NCBI GenBank assembly: GCA_031278495.1
Contig: JAITKG010000025.1
Location: forward strand, 1-9,338
DNA length: 9,338 nt
Source: Prevotellaceae bacterium
GTDB lineage: Bacteria; Bacteroidota; Bacteroidia; Bacteroidales; UBA932
Reading direction: 5' to 3'
The stretch's first letter is position 1. Every line of letters begins with the position of its first letter. Shown here one piece after another: positions 1-6,094 of the stretch. The translations under genes were made by a program, and so were the position numbers. The notes below the pieces were generated by a model that saw nothing but the letters and a program-made list of their open reading frames with translations, had not been told where the DNA came from and ran no database searches.

Positions 1-10
1 ATAGAAAAGC

Positions 11-215
11 AAACCTGCTTTGGCCGGAAGGAAAAACCATAAACAACAAAGAAAACCTGCTTTTGCCTGCAGGCAAAACCATAAAAACAAAAGAAAACCT
101 GCTTTTGCCGGTAGGCAAAACCATAAAAACAAAAGAAAACCTGCTTCTGCCGGCAGGCAAAACCATAAAAACAAAAAAAAACCGTTTCTGCCGGCAGGCA
201 GAAACATAAAATAAA
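11..215. repeat. 42-bp tandem palindrome array (about 4.9 copies)
   Basis: Units begin at 11, 53, 95, 137 and 179, an exact 42-bp period. Each starts with AAACC, followed in most units by TGCTT, then carries a palindrome and an A-rich spacer resembling CCATAAAAACAAAAG. The palindromes sit near 61-78 (TTTTGCCTGCAGGCAAAA, perfect), 103-120 (arms TTTTGCC and GGCAAAA), 145-162 (one mismatch) and 184-205 (nine-base arms GTTTCTGCC and GGCAGAAAC, loop GGCA). The first unit is degenerate. The period is a multiple of three, so a TTG-started frame at 20-214 stays open as a 14-residue Lys/Asn-rich repeat; I do not regard this as a gene. The array ends about 6 nt before the next start codon, so it could be transcribed as a multi-hairpin leader. 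It may extend left of the window. Confidence 0.9.
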
Positions 216-220
216 AAAAT

Positions 221-1159
221 ATGAAAAAATTTATTGCACTCAATGTATCGCACCTGCGATTAGACGACCTGGCAGGTCTTGTCTCCGAAACCCTTATAGT
301 TGCCGCGCCGCGCATCCCCCTTTTAAGCAGTGTGGGCATGGCAATATACCAAACGCTTAACACCGCGAACAACATGTTCCTCTCGCTGCTGAACAAACAG
401 CGCGCCAGCGCGCTGACCCCGCAAATCGCCGAGAAAGACCAGGAACGCGACGACCTGTTTGCCGAAATCAAACGGACGTCGAAAACCGCCCAAAAAAGCT
501 CTATCGCCGCCAACGTCGCCGCCGGAACCAAAATGGTAGAAACCCTCCAGCCTTTCTGGGATATCAACAAAGAGCCGATGATGAGCCAAACGGCGCAAAT
601 CAAACTCTTTTATTCCCGCTTTCACAGCGACGAGGCTGCCGTGTCCGCCGCCGAAGTGATTGGGCTTACGCCGGTACTCGAAGCCCTTATAGCCGCCAAT
701 ACCGTCCTGTCCAAGCTCTACAACGATCGCCTTGACGAAATAGCTACCCTTGAAGGACCGTCGGCAACGAGCGTCAAAAGCGCGGTCATAGCGGCTTATG
801 ACGAATTTTGCACGACGGTGGAAGTAACCCTCTCGGCGTTGCCCGGCGAGCCCCTGCAACTGCTGTTTAACGAGATAAACGACATCCGCCGGAAATATAT
901 TTCGCGGCTGCCCGTGCCGCTGGATGAAGCGCATACCACCGTAGAGCCGATACCTGTACAGCCCTATACCGGAAAGCCCGTAACCCCGCTGCCGCGCGTG
1001 TACTTCCAGACCGGAAAAGAAACCGTAGAACTGGTGTTCGCGCAGGATTTCAACATTACCTACCGCAACAATACCAACGTGGGCGAAGCAAAACTCTTCG
1101 TACACGGCAAAGGGAAATACACCGGCACTTACGATACCACTTTCCATATCGCCAGATAG
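221..1159 (+). CDS. DUF6261-like protein with Ig-like C-terminal tail
   Basis: This 312-residue protein has unknown function. Residues 1-230 are mostly helical and resemble the Bacteroidota family DUF6261 (start MKKFIALNVSHLR, charged helix EKDQERDDLFAEIKR around 71-85, then LTPVLEALIAANTVLSKLYNDRLDEI around 149-174 in the position where that family has a conserved asparagine and arginine). After a proline-rich linker (240-258), residues about 245-312 match the bacterial Ig-like pattern seen in many surface proteins: PYTGKPVTP, then DFNITYRNNTNVGEAK, then HGKGKYTGTY. No signal peptide or membrane segment is visible, so the protein looks cytoplasmic despite a tail type that is normally extracellular. 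The ATG at 221 follows an A-rich leader and is the natural start. The gene converges on argH and shares its terminator. The family assignment is from memory of sequence style and is moderate; the reading frame itself is clear. Confidence 0.8.
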   Translation: MKKFIALNVSHLRLDDLAGLVSETLIVAAPRIPLLSSVGMAIYQTLNTANNMFLSLLNKQRASALTPQIAEKDQERDDLFAEIKRTSKTAQKSSIAANVAAGTKMVETLQPFWDINKEPMMSQTAQIKLFYSRFHSDEAAVSAAEVIGLTPVLEALIAANTVLSKLYNDRLDEIATLEGPSATSVKSAVIAAYDEFCTTVEVTLSALPGEPLQLLFNEINDIRRKYISRLPVPLDEAHTTVEPIPVQPYTGKPVTPLPRVYFQTGKETVELVFAQDFNITYRNNTNVGEAKLFVHGKGKYTGTYDTTFHIAR

Positions 1160-1162
1160 GTT

Positions 1163-1272
1163 GGAGATGTGAAGATGTGGCTGGCGCGGCGGAAGAGTTA
1201 AGAACTAAGAGTTAAGAACTAAGAGTTGGGCTGGCGCGGCGGAAACTTTCAACTTTCAACTTTCAACTAAAA
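1163..1272. repeat. Mosaic of 8-mer and 7-mer tandem repeats with GC-rich linkers
   Basis: Starting 4 nt after the DUF6261-like stop codon, the order is: two octamer-type units (GGAGATGT, GAAGATGT; 1163-1178); linker GGCTGGCGCGGCGGAA (1179-1194); five heptamers alternating AGTTAAG and AACTAAG (1196-1230, the last being AGTTGGG); the identical 16-bp linker again (1229-1244); three TTTCAAC heptamers (1247-1267) and TAAAA. The two linkers are 50 bp apart and exact. No reading frame is present. The same unit types recur at 1328-1414, 2706-2800 and 3861-4010, so this looks like one locus of a dispersed modular family. Confidence 0.85.
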
Positions 1273-1282
1273 GCCGGATGCA

Positions 1283-1324
1283 AAAAAGAACTGCCGGTGC
1301 AGAAATGCGCCGGCGGTTCTTTTT
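1283..1324. terminator. Bidirectional intrinsic terminator
   Basis: An 18-bp stem (1283-1300 with 1307-1324) contains only two G-U type pairs and closes a six-base loop (AGAAAT). The base of the stem is A-rich on the left and T-rich on the right, so on either strand a GC-rich hairpin is followed by a U-run. It lies between the converging DUF6261-like gene and argH and would serve both. Confidence 0.85.
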
Positions 1325-1327
1325 AAA

Positions 1328-1414
1328 TCTTTAAATCAGGAACTGGCTGGCGGGGCAGCCACATCTTCACATCTCCACATTAGCCTGTTTTCAACTTTCA
1401 ACTTTCAACTAAAA
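1328..1414. repeat. Second mosaic repeat block at the argH 3' end
   Basis: After the terminator come two TTTAAATC octamers (near 1325-1338), a linker variant (GGCTGGCGGGGCAGCC, ending at 1360), octamers of type CTTCACAT and CTCCACAT (to 1380), and three TTTCAAC heptamers plus TAAAA (1389-1414). Positions 1356-1376 are an exact 21-bp inverted copy of 1163-1183. Positions 1389-1414 are an exact 26-bp direct copy of 1247-1272. The block runs into the argH stop codon (1409-1411 on the plus strand). Confidence 0.8.
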
Positions 1415-2701
1415 TAGCGCCAGCAAGTCGTCTAATTTTGCGCGGATTTCGGCGGTGCATAAGTTACCGATACTGCCTTTGTGGGTATGGGTAACGGTTT
1501 TGTCGGGTGTAAATTTATTTTCCGCTACTGATTTTCCTACATTTTTATAGGCTTCGCGGAAGGACTCGCCTGCCAGTACGCGGCGGTTCACTTCTTCCAC
1601 AGTAAACAGGTAATCGTATTTCGGGTCGTCCAGAATGCGCCTGTTCACGGTAATATTTTCCAACATAAATACGGTAACGTCTAACAGGACGTGCAGCGTG
1701 TCAATGGCGGGGAAAAGTATTTCTTTCAACAGCTGGCAGTCGCGGTGGTAGCCGTGCGGCAGGTTGGTAAGCAGGATGGTAATTTCATTCGGCACGCTTT
1801 GCAGCCTGTTGGCTTTGGCACGCAGGAGTTCCCAGACGTCGGGGTTTTTCTTGTGCGGCATAATGCTCGAACCGGTAACCAGATGGTCGGGGAAAGAAAT
1901 GAAGCCGTAGTTCTGCGAGAGGTACATGACACAGTCGGCGGCAAATTTGTTCAGCGTCGCGGCAATGGCTGCCAACGCCTGCGCAACGGCTTTTTCGCTT
2001 TTCCCGCGACTCATTTGCGCGGCAATAACGTTATAATTCATATACCGGAACCCCAGCCCGGCAGTCGTCGCGTCCCTGTCCAAAGGGAATGAATTACCGT
2101 ATCCGGCGGCGGAGCCGAGCGGGTTTTGGTTTACCACGTGGTAAGCCGCCAGGAGGATATACAGGTCGTCAATCAACGTTTCGGCATATGCGCCGAACCA
2201 CAGCCCGAACGACGAAGGCATCGCTACCTGCCCATGCGTATAGCCCGGCAAGAGCGTTTCCTTGTGGGTTTCGCCCAGTTGTTGCAGTTGATGGAACAGC
2301 CGCACGGTTTTATCTTTCAACTGTACTGTTTCTTCTTTGAGGTAAAGTTTTATATCGACCAGTACTTGATCATTGCGCGAGCGGCCGGCGTGTATTTTCT
2401 TCCCCACTTCGCCGATGCGCCCGGTCAGCGTGAGTTCTACCTGCGAGTGGATATCCTCCACGCCGTCTTCTATCACAAATGTGCCGGCGGCTACTTCGGC
2501 GGACAGTTTTTGCAGTTCCGTACACAGCAACCGGGCTTCCGGCGCAGTAAGCAGCCCGATTTGGGCTAACATTTTAACATGCGCCAGCGAACCAAGCAAG
2601 TCATATTTTGCCAGCCGCAAATCGTATTTCCGGTCGTCGCCAACAGTGAATGCCGCCACCAGTGCGTCGGCTGTGATACCTTTATTCCAAAGAGTAGTCA
2701 T
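1409..2701 (-). CDS. argH: Argininosuccinate lyase
   Basis: This enzyme catalyses the last step of arginine biosynthesis, splitting argininosuccinate into arginine and fumarate in the cytoplasm; the family is a homotetramer of the fumarase/aspartase superfamily. At 430 residues it is near full family length. Visible signatures are HAGRSRNDQV (104-113), LPGYTHGQVAMPSS (151-164, containing the conserved TH), and the superfamily signature GSSIMPHKKNPD (277-288), whose serine loop carries the catalytic serine. The start at 2701 is followed directly by MTTLWNKG, typical of this family in Bacteroidota. The upstream leader consists of heptamer repeats starting 5 nt before the ATG, with no Shine-Dalgarno site. 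The TAG stop overlaps a TTTCAAC repeat. The gene is last in the minus-strand argB-argE-argH series, 76 nt after argE, and ends at the shared terminator. Confidence 0.97.
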   Translation of the reverse strand: MTTLWNKGITADALVAAFTVGDDRKYDLRLAKYDLLGSLAHVKMLAQIGLLTAPEARLLCTELQKLSAEVAAGTFVIEDGVEDIHSQVELTLTGRIGEVGKKIHAGRSRNDQVLVDIKLYLKEETVQLKDKTVRLFHQLQQLGETHKETLLPGYTHGQVAMPSSFGLWFGAYAETLIDDLYILLAAYHVVNQNPLGSAAGYGNSFPLDRDATTAGLGFRYMNYNVIAAQMSRGKSEKAVAQALAAIAATLNKFAADCVMYLSQNYGFISFPDHLVTGSSIMPHKKNPDVWELLRAKANRLQSVPNEITILLTNLPHGYHRDCQLLKEILFPAIDTLHVLLDVTVFMLENITVNRRILDDPKYDYLFTVEEVNRRVLAGESFREAYKNVGKSVAENKFTPDKTVTHTHKGSIGNLCTAEIRAKLDDLLALF

Positions 2702-2705
2702 GAGG

Positions 2706-2800
2706 GTTATGAATTATGAGTTATGAATTTTGAGTTATGAGTTATGAATTTTGGATTTAAGTTGACGCCAGCCTGAATCAGTAAATCTGTAAATTTGAAA
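2706..2800. repeat. Heptamer array, linker and octamers between argE and argH
   Basis: Eight uninterrupted heptamers of type RTTWTGR (GTTATGA, ATTATGA, ATTTTGA and variants, the last being ATTTAAG) fill 2706-2761. They are followed by an inverted linker variant (GACGCCAGCCTG, near 2764-2775) and octamer-like units related to AAATCTGT and AAATTTGA (about 2775-2800). The octamer part lies inside the argE reading frame and encodes its last residues and stop. The heptamers form the whole argH leader. Confidence 0.8.
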
Positions 2801-3854
2801 TAAACTTGATGTACCCGTCTATTCCCTCCGCTATTTCGTGGAGATATACAAACTCGTCGGCGGTGTGCGAGCGCGCCGAATCGCCGGGTCCCATCTTGAT
2901 AGCGGGAACGTCCAAGCGCATCCAGTCGGAAGTCGTCGGCGAGATGTACGTCGGAATAGCCAAGCGTTCGATAGATTGCAGCAAGGGATGTCCGGCGGGT
3001 GTGAACGAGCAGCGGTTGTCCAGCGACCGCGCCTTTAATTCGCTCTTTACGCCTGCCTGCAAGTATTCCAGAATTTCCCGGTTTGTATAGCATTCGTTAG
3101 GGCGGACGTCCACCACAAACCGGCAAACATCCGGCACAACGTTGTGCTGGTAACCGCCGTTAATCATCGTTATGCTCTTCTTCACCGCACCCATAAGCGG
3201 CGATACCTTATCAAAGGTAACATTCCTGATATAGGTAATATCGTCCAAAGCATCATAAATAGCATTGACGCCTTCGTCGCGCGCAGCATGCCCCTGCATG
3301 CCGTATGCCGTTCCGTCAAGCACCAGAAGCCCCCGTTCGCCAATGGCGGCTTGCATCAACGTAGGTTCGCCGACAATAGCGCAATCAATATCTTTCAGTT
3401 CCTGCGTAACCATCCGGATACCTGCCGTGCCGGAATTTTCTTCTTCACAACTCAATACCAGCAGCAGGTTAAACGGCAGTTCCACCGTATTAAAATAAAT
3501 AAAACTCTCGGTAAGCGCCACCAGCGAAGCGCCCGCGTCGTTACTGCCCAAGCCGAAGAGCTTGCCGTCTTTCTGGACAGGTTTAAAAGGATTCATCATA
3601 TAACCGTCTGCCGCCTTCACGGTGTCGATATGCGAATTGAGCAACAATGTTTTTTTCCCTTTGCTGTTTTTTTTTGAATAGGCACAAACATTATTGCCTA
3701 TCCTGAAAGACGCAACGCCAACTGCCGAAAGCTGCGCCGCCAAATAACCGGCGGCCGCCGCCTCCGAACCCGAATAGGCGGGAATAGCTATTTTACCTTT
3801 CAACAATGCTACGGCATGGGACAGTAAATCGGATTTTATTTCTTTTTTAGTCAT
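2778..3854 (-). CDS. argE: M20 family acylornithine deacylase (ArgE-type)
   Basis: This is a 358-residue zinc-dependent amidohydrolase of the M20 ArgE/DapE family, likely releasing ornithine from its N-acyl form in arginine synthesis. The expected di-metal residues are visible: NSHIDTV (His75, Asp77), GSNDAG (Asp106, bridging), SCEEE (catalytic Glu137, ligand Glu138), VGEPT (Glu163) and ARSHTADEF (His330). The dimerisation domain falls around residues 175-285. Placement between argB and argH favours an arginine role over DapE. The substrate could be N-acetyl- or N-succinylornithine, since Bacteroides fragilis is known to use succinylated intermediates; the sequence alone does not decide. The last residues (ISNLQIY and stop) lie in repeat-like DNA. 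An ATG at 3861, out of frame, opens a four-codon ORF overlapping the true start. Confidence 0.9.
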   Translation of the reverse strand: MTKKEIKSDLLSHAVALLKGKIAIPAYSGSEAAAAGYLAAQLSAVGVASFRIGNNVCAYSKKNSKGKKTLLLNSHIDTVKAADGYMMNPFKPVQKDGKLFGLGSNDAGASLVALTESFIYFNTVELPFNLLLVLSCEEENSGTAGIRMVTQELKDIDCAIVGEPTLMQAAIGERGLLVLDGTAYGMQGHAARDEGVNAIYDALDDITYIRNVTFDKVSPLMGAVKKSITMINGGYQHNVVPDVCRFVVDVRPNECYTNREILEYLQAGVKSELKARSLDNRCSFTPAGHPLLQSIERLAIPTYISPTTSDWMRLDVPAIKMGPGDSARSHTADEFVYLHEIAEGIDGYIKFISNLQIY

Positions 3855-3860
3855 AAGTCA

Positions 3861-3905
3861 TTTTAGTTGAAAGTTGAAAGTTGAAAGTTACTGACGCGCC
3901 AGCAG
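3861..3905. repeat. Heptamer repeat and linker upstream of argE
   Basis: Positions 3861-3886 are an exact 26-bp reverse-complement copy of 1247-1272 and 1389-1414 (three GTTGAAA-type heptamers plus TTTTA). They are followed by the linker variant CTGACGCGCCAGCAG (3891-3905), the inverse of the CTGGCGCG core seen at 1181 and 1231. On the minus strand the element lies directly upstream of argE, and its TAAAA end supplies the bases just before the start. Confidence 0.85.
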
Positions 3906-3915
3906 AATTAAGAAT

Positions 3916-4010
3916 TTCCACATTTCCACATCTCCACATTTCCACATCTTCACATCTCCACATCTTCACATCTTCACATCTTCACATTTCCACATCTTCA
4001 CATCTCCACC
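3916..4010. repeat. Octamer tandem array (12 units of YTYCACAT)
   Basis: Twelve consecutive 8-bp units follow the pattern YTYCACAT (TTCCACAT, CTCCACAT, CTTCACAT), varying only at the first and third bases; the last unit is truncated (CTCCACC). On the minus strand the unit reads ATGTGRAR. The array is the argB-argE intergenic region and also contains the argB stop codon (3998-4000) and its last codons. A plus-strand frame through it gives a Ser/His-rich octapeptide-like repeat, which is an artefact of the array. Confidence 0.92.
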
Positions 4011-4783
4011 CGTATGCGCGTACCGGCATTTGCCGAAAGCAGGTGGTCGGCGTGTTTTATGTGCACTTCCGCTACGCCGGCACGCAAGGCGGCAAAAGCA
4101 TTATCTAATTTCGGCAACATTCCTTTGGAAATAATTTTTTGCGCTTTCAGTTGTTGAAAATATGCCGTATCAATTTCGGGAATAACAGAATTGCCGTCGT
4201 CCGGATCTGCAAGTACGCCGCCCTTTTCAAAGCAAAACAATAATTTTGTACGATATGTTTCCGACAATGCCGCCGCGATAGCCGAAGCCATCGTATCGGC
4301 ATTGGTATTGAGCAGCCCGCCCTGCGTATCGTGCGTGATAGCGCAGAAAACAGGACACAGCCCGTTGCCAAGCAGCAGCGACAATACCGGGACATTGATG
4401 CGTCCGGCAACGACGTCGCCGGCAAACCCGAAATCAACCGGCGCCGGCGGACGCTTCGTTGCCGGAACCGTATCAGCGTCCGCGCCCGACAGCCCGATAG
4501 CATTGCAACCTGCCTGCTGCAATTGCGCTACAATGGTTTTGTTAATCCACCCGGCATATACCATTGTGCAAATTTTCAATGTCCCTGCGTCTGTTATTCG
4601 CCGCCCTTCGTACATGCGCACCGGCACGCCTGTTTTTTCCAGCAGTTCGGTGGCAAGCGTCCCGCCGCCATGCACCAGTATTTTGGGGCTTTCCAAAGCG
4701 GCAAAGCCTTTCAGAAACGATTGCAATGCCGCCGGCTTGTCAATGACATTTCCCCCGATTTTAACGATTGTGAGCGTGTCCAT
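3998..4783 (-). CDS. argB: Acetylglutamate (or succinylglutamate) kinase
   Basis: This 261-residue member of the amino acid kinase family phosphorylates N-acylglutamate, the second step of arginine biosynthesis, in the cytoplasm. Visible motifs are the N-terminal phosphate-binding VKIGGNVID (7-15, Lys8), LVHGGG (36-41), EGRRITD (59-65, acylglutamate-binding arginine), GLSGADAD (97-104), LNTNADTMAS (158-167) and the nucleotide-side lysine region ISKGMLPKLD (218-227). Length and order fit the short, N-acylglutamate-kinase-only form. A -7 promoter box lies 19 nt upstream of the ATG at 4783, so this gene probably begins the argB-argE-argH unit. The TGA stop and the last two or three codons fall inside the octamer array. 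Whether the substrate is acetyl- or succinylglutamate is open in this phylum. Confidence 0.95.
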   Translation of the reverse strand: MDTLTIVKIGGNVIDKPAALQSFLKGFAALESPKILVHGGGTLATELLEKTGVPVRMYEGRRITDAGTLKICTMVYAGWINKTIVAQLQQAGCNAIGLSGADADTVPATKRPPAPVDFGFAGDVVAGRINVPVLSLLLGNGLCPVFCAITHDTQGGLLNTNADTMASAIAAALSETYRTKLLFCFEKGGVLADPDDGNSVIPEIDTAYFQQLKAQKIISKGMLPKLDNAFAALRAGVAEVHIKHADHLLSANAGTRIRVEM

Positions 4784-4801
4784 AGCTTTTCATCCGAGTT
4801 G

Positions 4802-4809
4802 CAAAGGTA
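4802..4809 (-). promoter_or_regulatory. argB: Bacteroidota -7 promoter element for argB
   Basis: The minus strand reads TACCTTTG, matching the TAnnTTTG consensus of the primary Bacteroidota sigma factor. It lies 18 nt before the argB ATG, which predicts a very short leader. A -33 TTTG at the usual spacing is not evident; the nearest (4837-4840) is too far. The rest of 4784-4951 is AT-rich, with AAATTT-type repeats near 4838-4855 and no gene. Confidence 0.5.
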
Positions 4810-4896
4810 CGAAAAACAATGAATATCCGGGAATTTCAAAATTTAAAAATTTAAGGTTTCATGGTGGGGTAAAGCAAAGTTCACGTTTCTTGTGTA

Positions 4897-4940
4897 GCAA
4901 ACTATTTTTTATTTACAAATAAAAATTAAAAATAATTTGC
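4897..4940 (-). terminator. AT-rich hairpin after the ATPase gene
   Basis: The arms GCAAACTATTTTT (4897-4909) and AAAAATAATTTGC (4928-4940) pair at 12 of 13 positions. The structure begins 11 nt downstream of the ATPase-like stop on the minus strand. It lacks a GC-rich stem, so termination is uncertain; it could simply be AT-rich spacer. Confidence 0.35.
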
Positions 4941-4951
4941 CAGCGGTTTTC

Positions 4952-6082
4952 TCATCCTTCAAAATACCGCTTGCGCAGCCAGTATTCAAACACCGGGTTA
5001 ATGAAACAGGGTCTGTTCCGGATGAAGGTAATGATTTCTTTTTTCTCCAGCGCCCCGCGCACCCGCGTAATGTTTGCTGATGAATGGAGTTGGTAGCCGG
5101 CAATCACTTCGGCGGAGCTGAAGCGGTCGATACCGTCAATAACGGCATGCAGGTAGTTTATTTGCGAGTCGCTCAAATCGTCGGCAAGGAGGCGGAAGAA
5201 GTGGTCGTTGTAGTTGAGTAAATCTTCGCTGGCGCTGTCAATCATGCTGTCAATCACAAAACCTTTGGTGTTGAGCCAGCAGAGGTGTGCGAATTGTTGC
5301 ACATAAAACGGGTAGCAGCAGGTGGTGCGGCAAATCTCTTCGGCAAATTCTTTGGAAATTACGCGACCGCTTTTGGAAAAGGCTTTCACGATGTAATCCA
5401 CCAACGCTTTTTCGTCAATCGGTTCCAGAGGTATTTGTTCGCCGAACTTGTAGAATGCCTGTTTTTCGGTGAACAGGTTGCGCATGGCGTTTATTTTGCT
5501 TCCGCATAATAAATAGCCGGCGTTTCGTTGCGGCTTCCATTGCGTAATCAGGCGTTTTTGAAAAGCGGCGGTATCGTCGAAGCGGGTGATTTCCTGAAAA
5601 TCGTTTATCCATACAATAAACGCCGTGTTTTGCAGTATGGCTATTTTTTCGGGCAGTTGTAAAATTTCGTCGGCAAATTCAAGCAGCCGTTGTTTGTCGA
5701 AAATAATTTGTAACGGGGCATTTTGTTTCCTGTCATTGATTTCAATATGCGGTCGTGCGAGCGGCAATAGTTGTTCCGCCATGGCAATCCATTCGTCGCC
5801 CGTAGCGCAGGCGGCGCTGAAGATTTCGCGCGCCAGCAGGGTGTAGAAAGAATAGGCGTCGCGGATATTAAACAAATTGCAAGTACACCATTTCAGTTCC
5901 GTTTGTTTTGCCGCCTGTATAAACGCGCTGCGTACCAAAGATTTTTTGCCGTAGCCTGCCGGTGCAATCAATACCGTATTTTCTTTGTTGGACAAGTTGG
6001 AGGCAAGCCACGACAGCTCGTCTTTCCGCCCTACGAACGATTCATTGATAACTTCCCGGGAAAATACAAAAGGTGAGTCCAT
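4952..6082 (-). CDS. AAA-type ATPase-like protein with degenerate Walker motifs
   Basis: This 376-residue protein belongs to the archaeal-type/AAA ATPase family common in Bacteroides and relatives, whose members begin MDNPF-F, carry a P-loop like SPRRWGKTSLV and a Walker B like CIDEFQ. Here residues 1-20 keep the family start (MDSPFVFSRE, then VGRKDEL). The P-loop reads APAGYGKKSLV (40-50), with lysine where the metal-binding Thr/Ser is expected. Walker B reads FIVWINDFQEI (155-165), with Asn-Asp replacing Asp-Glu. Sensor-1-like LLCGSK (191-196) and YKFGEQIPL (211-219) are typical. A winged-helix-like region follows (about 303-375; SDSQINYLHAV, SSANITRVRGALEKKEII, INPVFEYWLRKRYF). No membrane segment is visible. 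It starts 12 nt after the lipoprotein stop, so the two are probably co-transcribed. Its cellular role is unknown; it may bind but not hydrolyse ATP. Confidence 0.88.
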   Translation of the reverse strand: MDSPFVFSREVINESFVGRKDELSWLASNLSNKENTVLIAPAGYGKKSLVRSAFIQAAKQTELKWCTCNLFNIRDAYSFYTLLAREIFSAACATGDEWIAMAEQLLPLARPHIEINDRKQNAPLQIIFDKQRLLEFADEILQLPEKIAILQNTAFIVWINDFQEITRFDDTAAFQKRLITQWKPQRNAGYLLCGSKINAMRNLFTEKQAFYKFGEQIPLEPIDEKALVDYIVKAFSKSGRVISKEFAEEICRTTCCYPFYVQQFAHLCWLNTKGFVIDSMIDSASEDLLNYNDHFFRLLADDLSDSQINYLHAVIDGIDRFSSAEVIAGYQLHSSANITRVRGALEKKEIITFIRNRPCFINPVFEYWLRKRYFEG

Positions 6083-6094
6083 GCTGCAATTTGG

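Noticed and set aside
20..214. TTG-started frame encoding a Lys/Asn/His-rich 14-residue repeat
   Set aside because: It is open only because the 42-bp repeat period is a multiple of three; the palindromes and A-rich spacers explain the DNA better, and no start signal precedes it.
11..215. CRISPR-like array
   Set aside because: The 42-bp units are contiguous copies with no unique spacers, and no cas gene is present.
323..1147. Long antisense frame (274 codons) opposite the DUF6261-like gene
   Set aside because: It mirrors the real gene, gives a composition-biased Arg/Gly/Phe-rich product with no recognisable motif, and has no leader of its own.
2126..2569. Plus-strand frames across argH (and similar ones across argE, argB and the ATPase-like gene)
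   Set aside because: All lie opposite strongly supported genes with catalytic motifs and show no family features.
3881..4108. Plus-strand frame with Ser/His octapeptide-like repeats
   Set aside because: It is produced by translating the 8-bp tandem array and continues into the antisense of argB.
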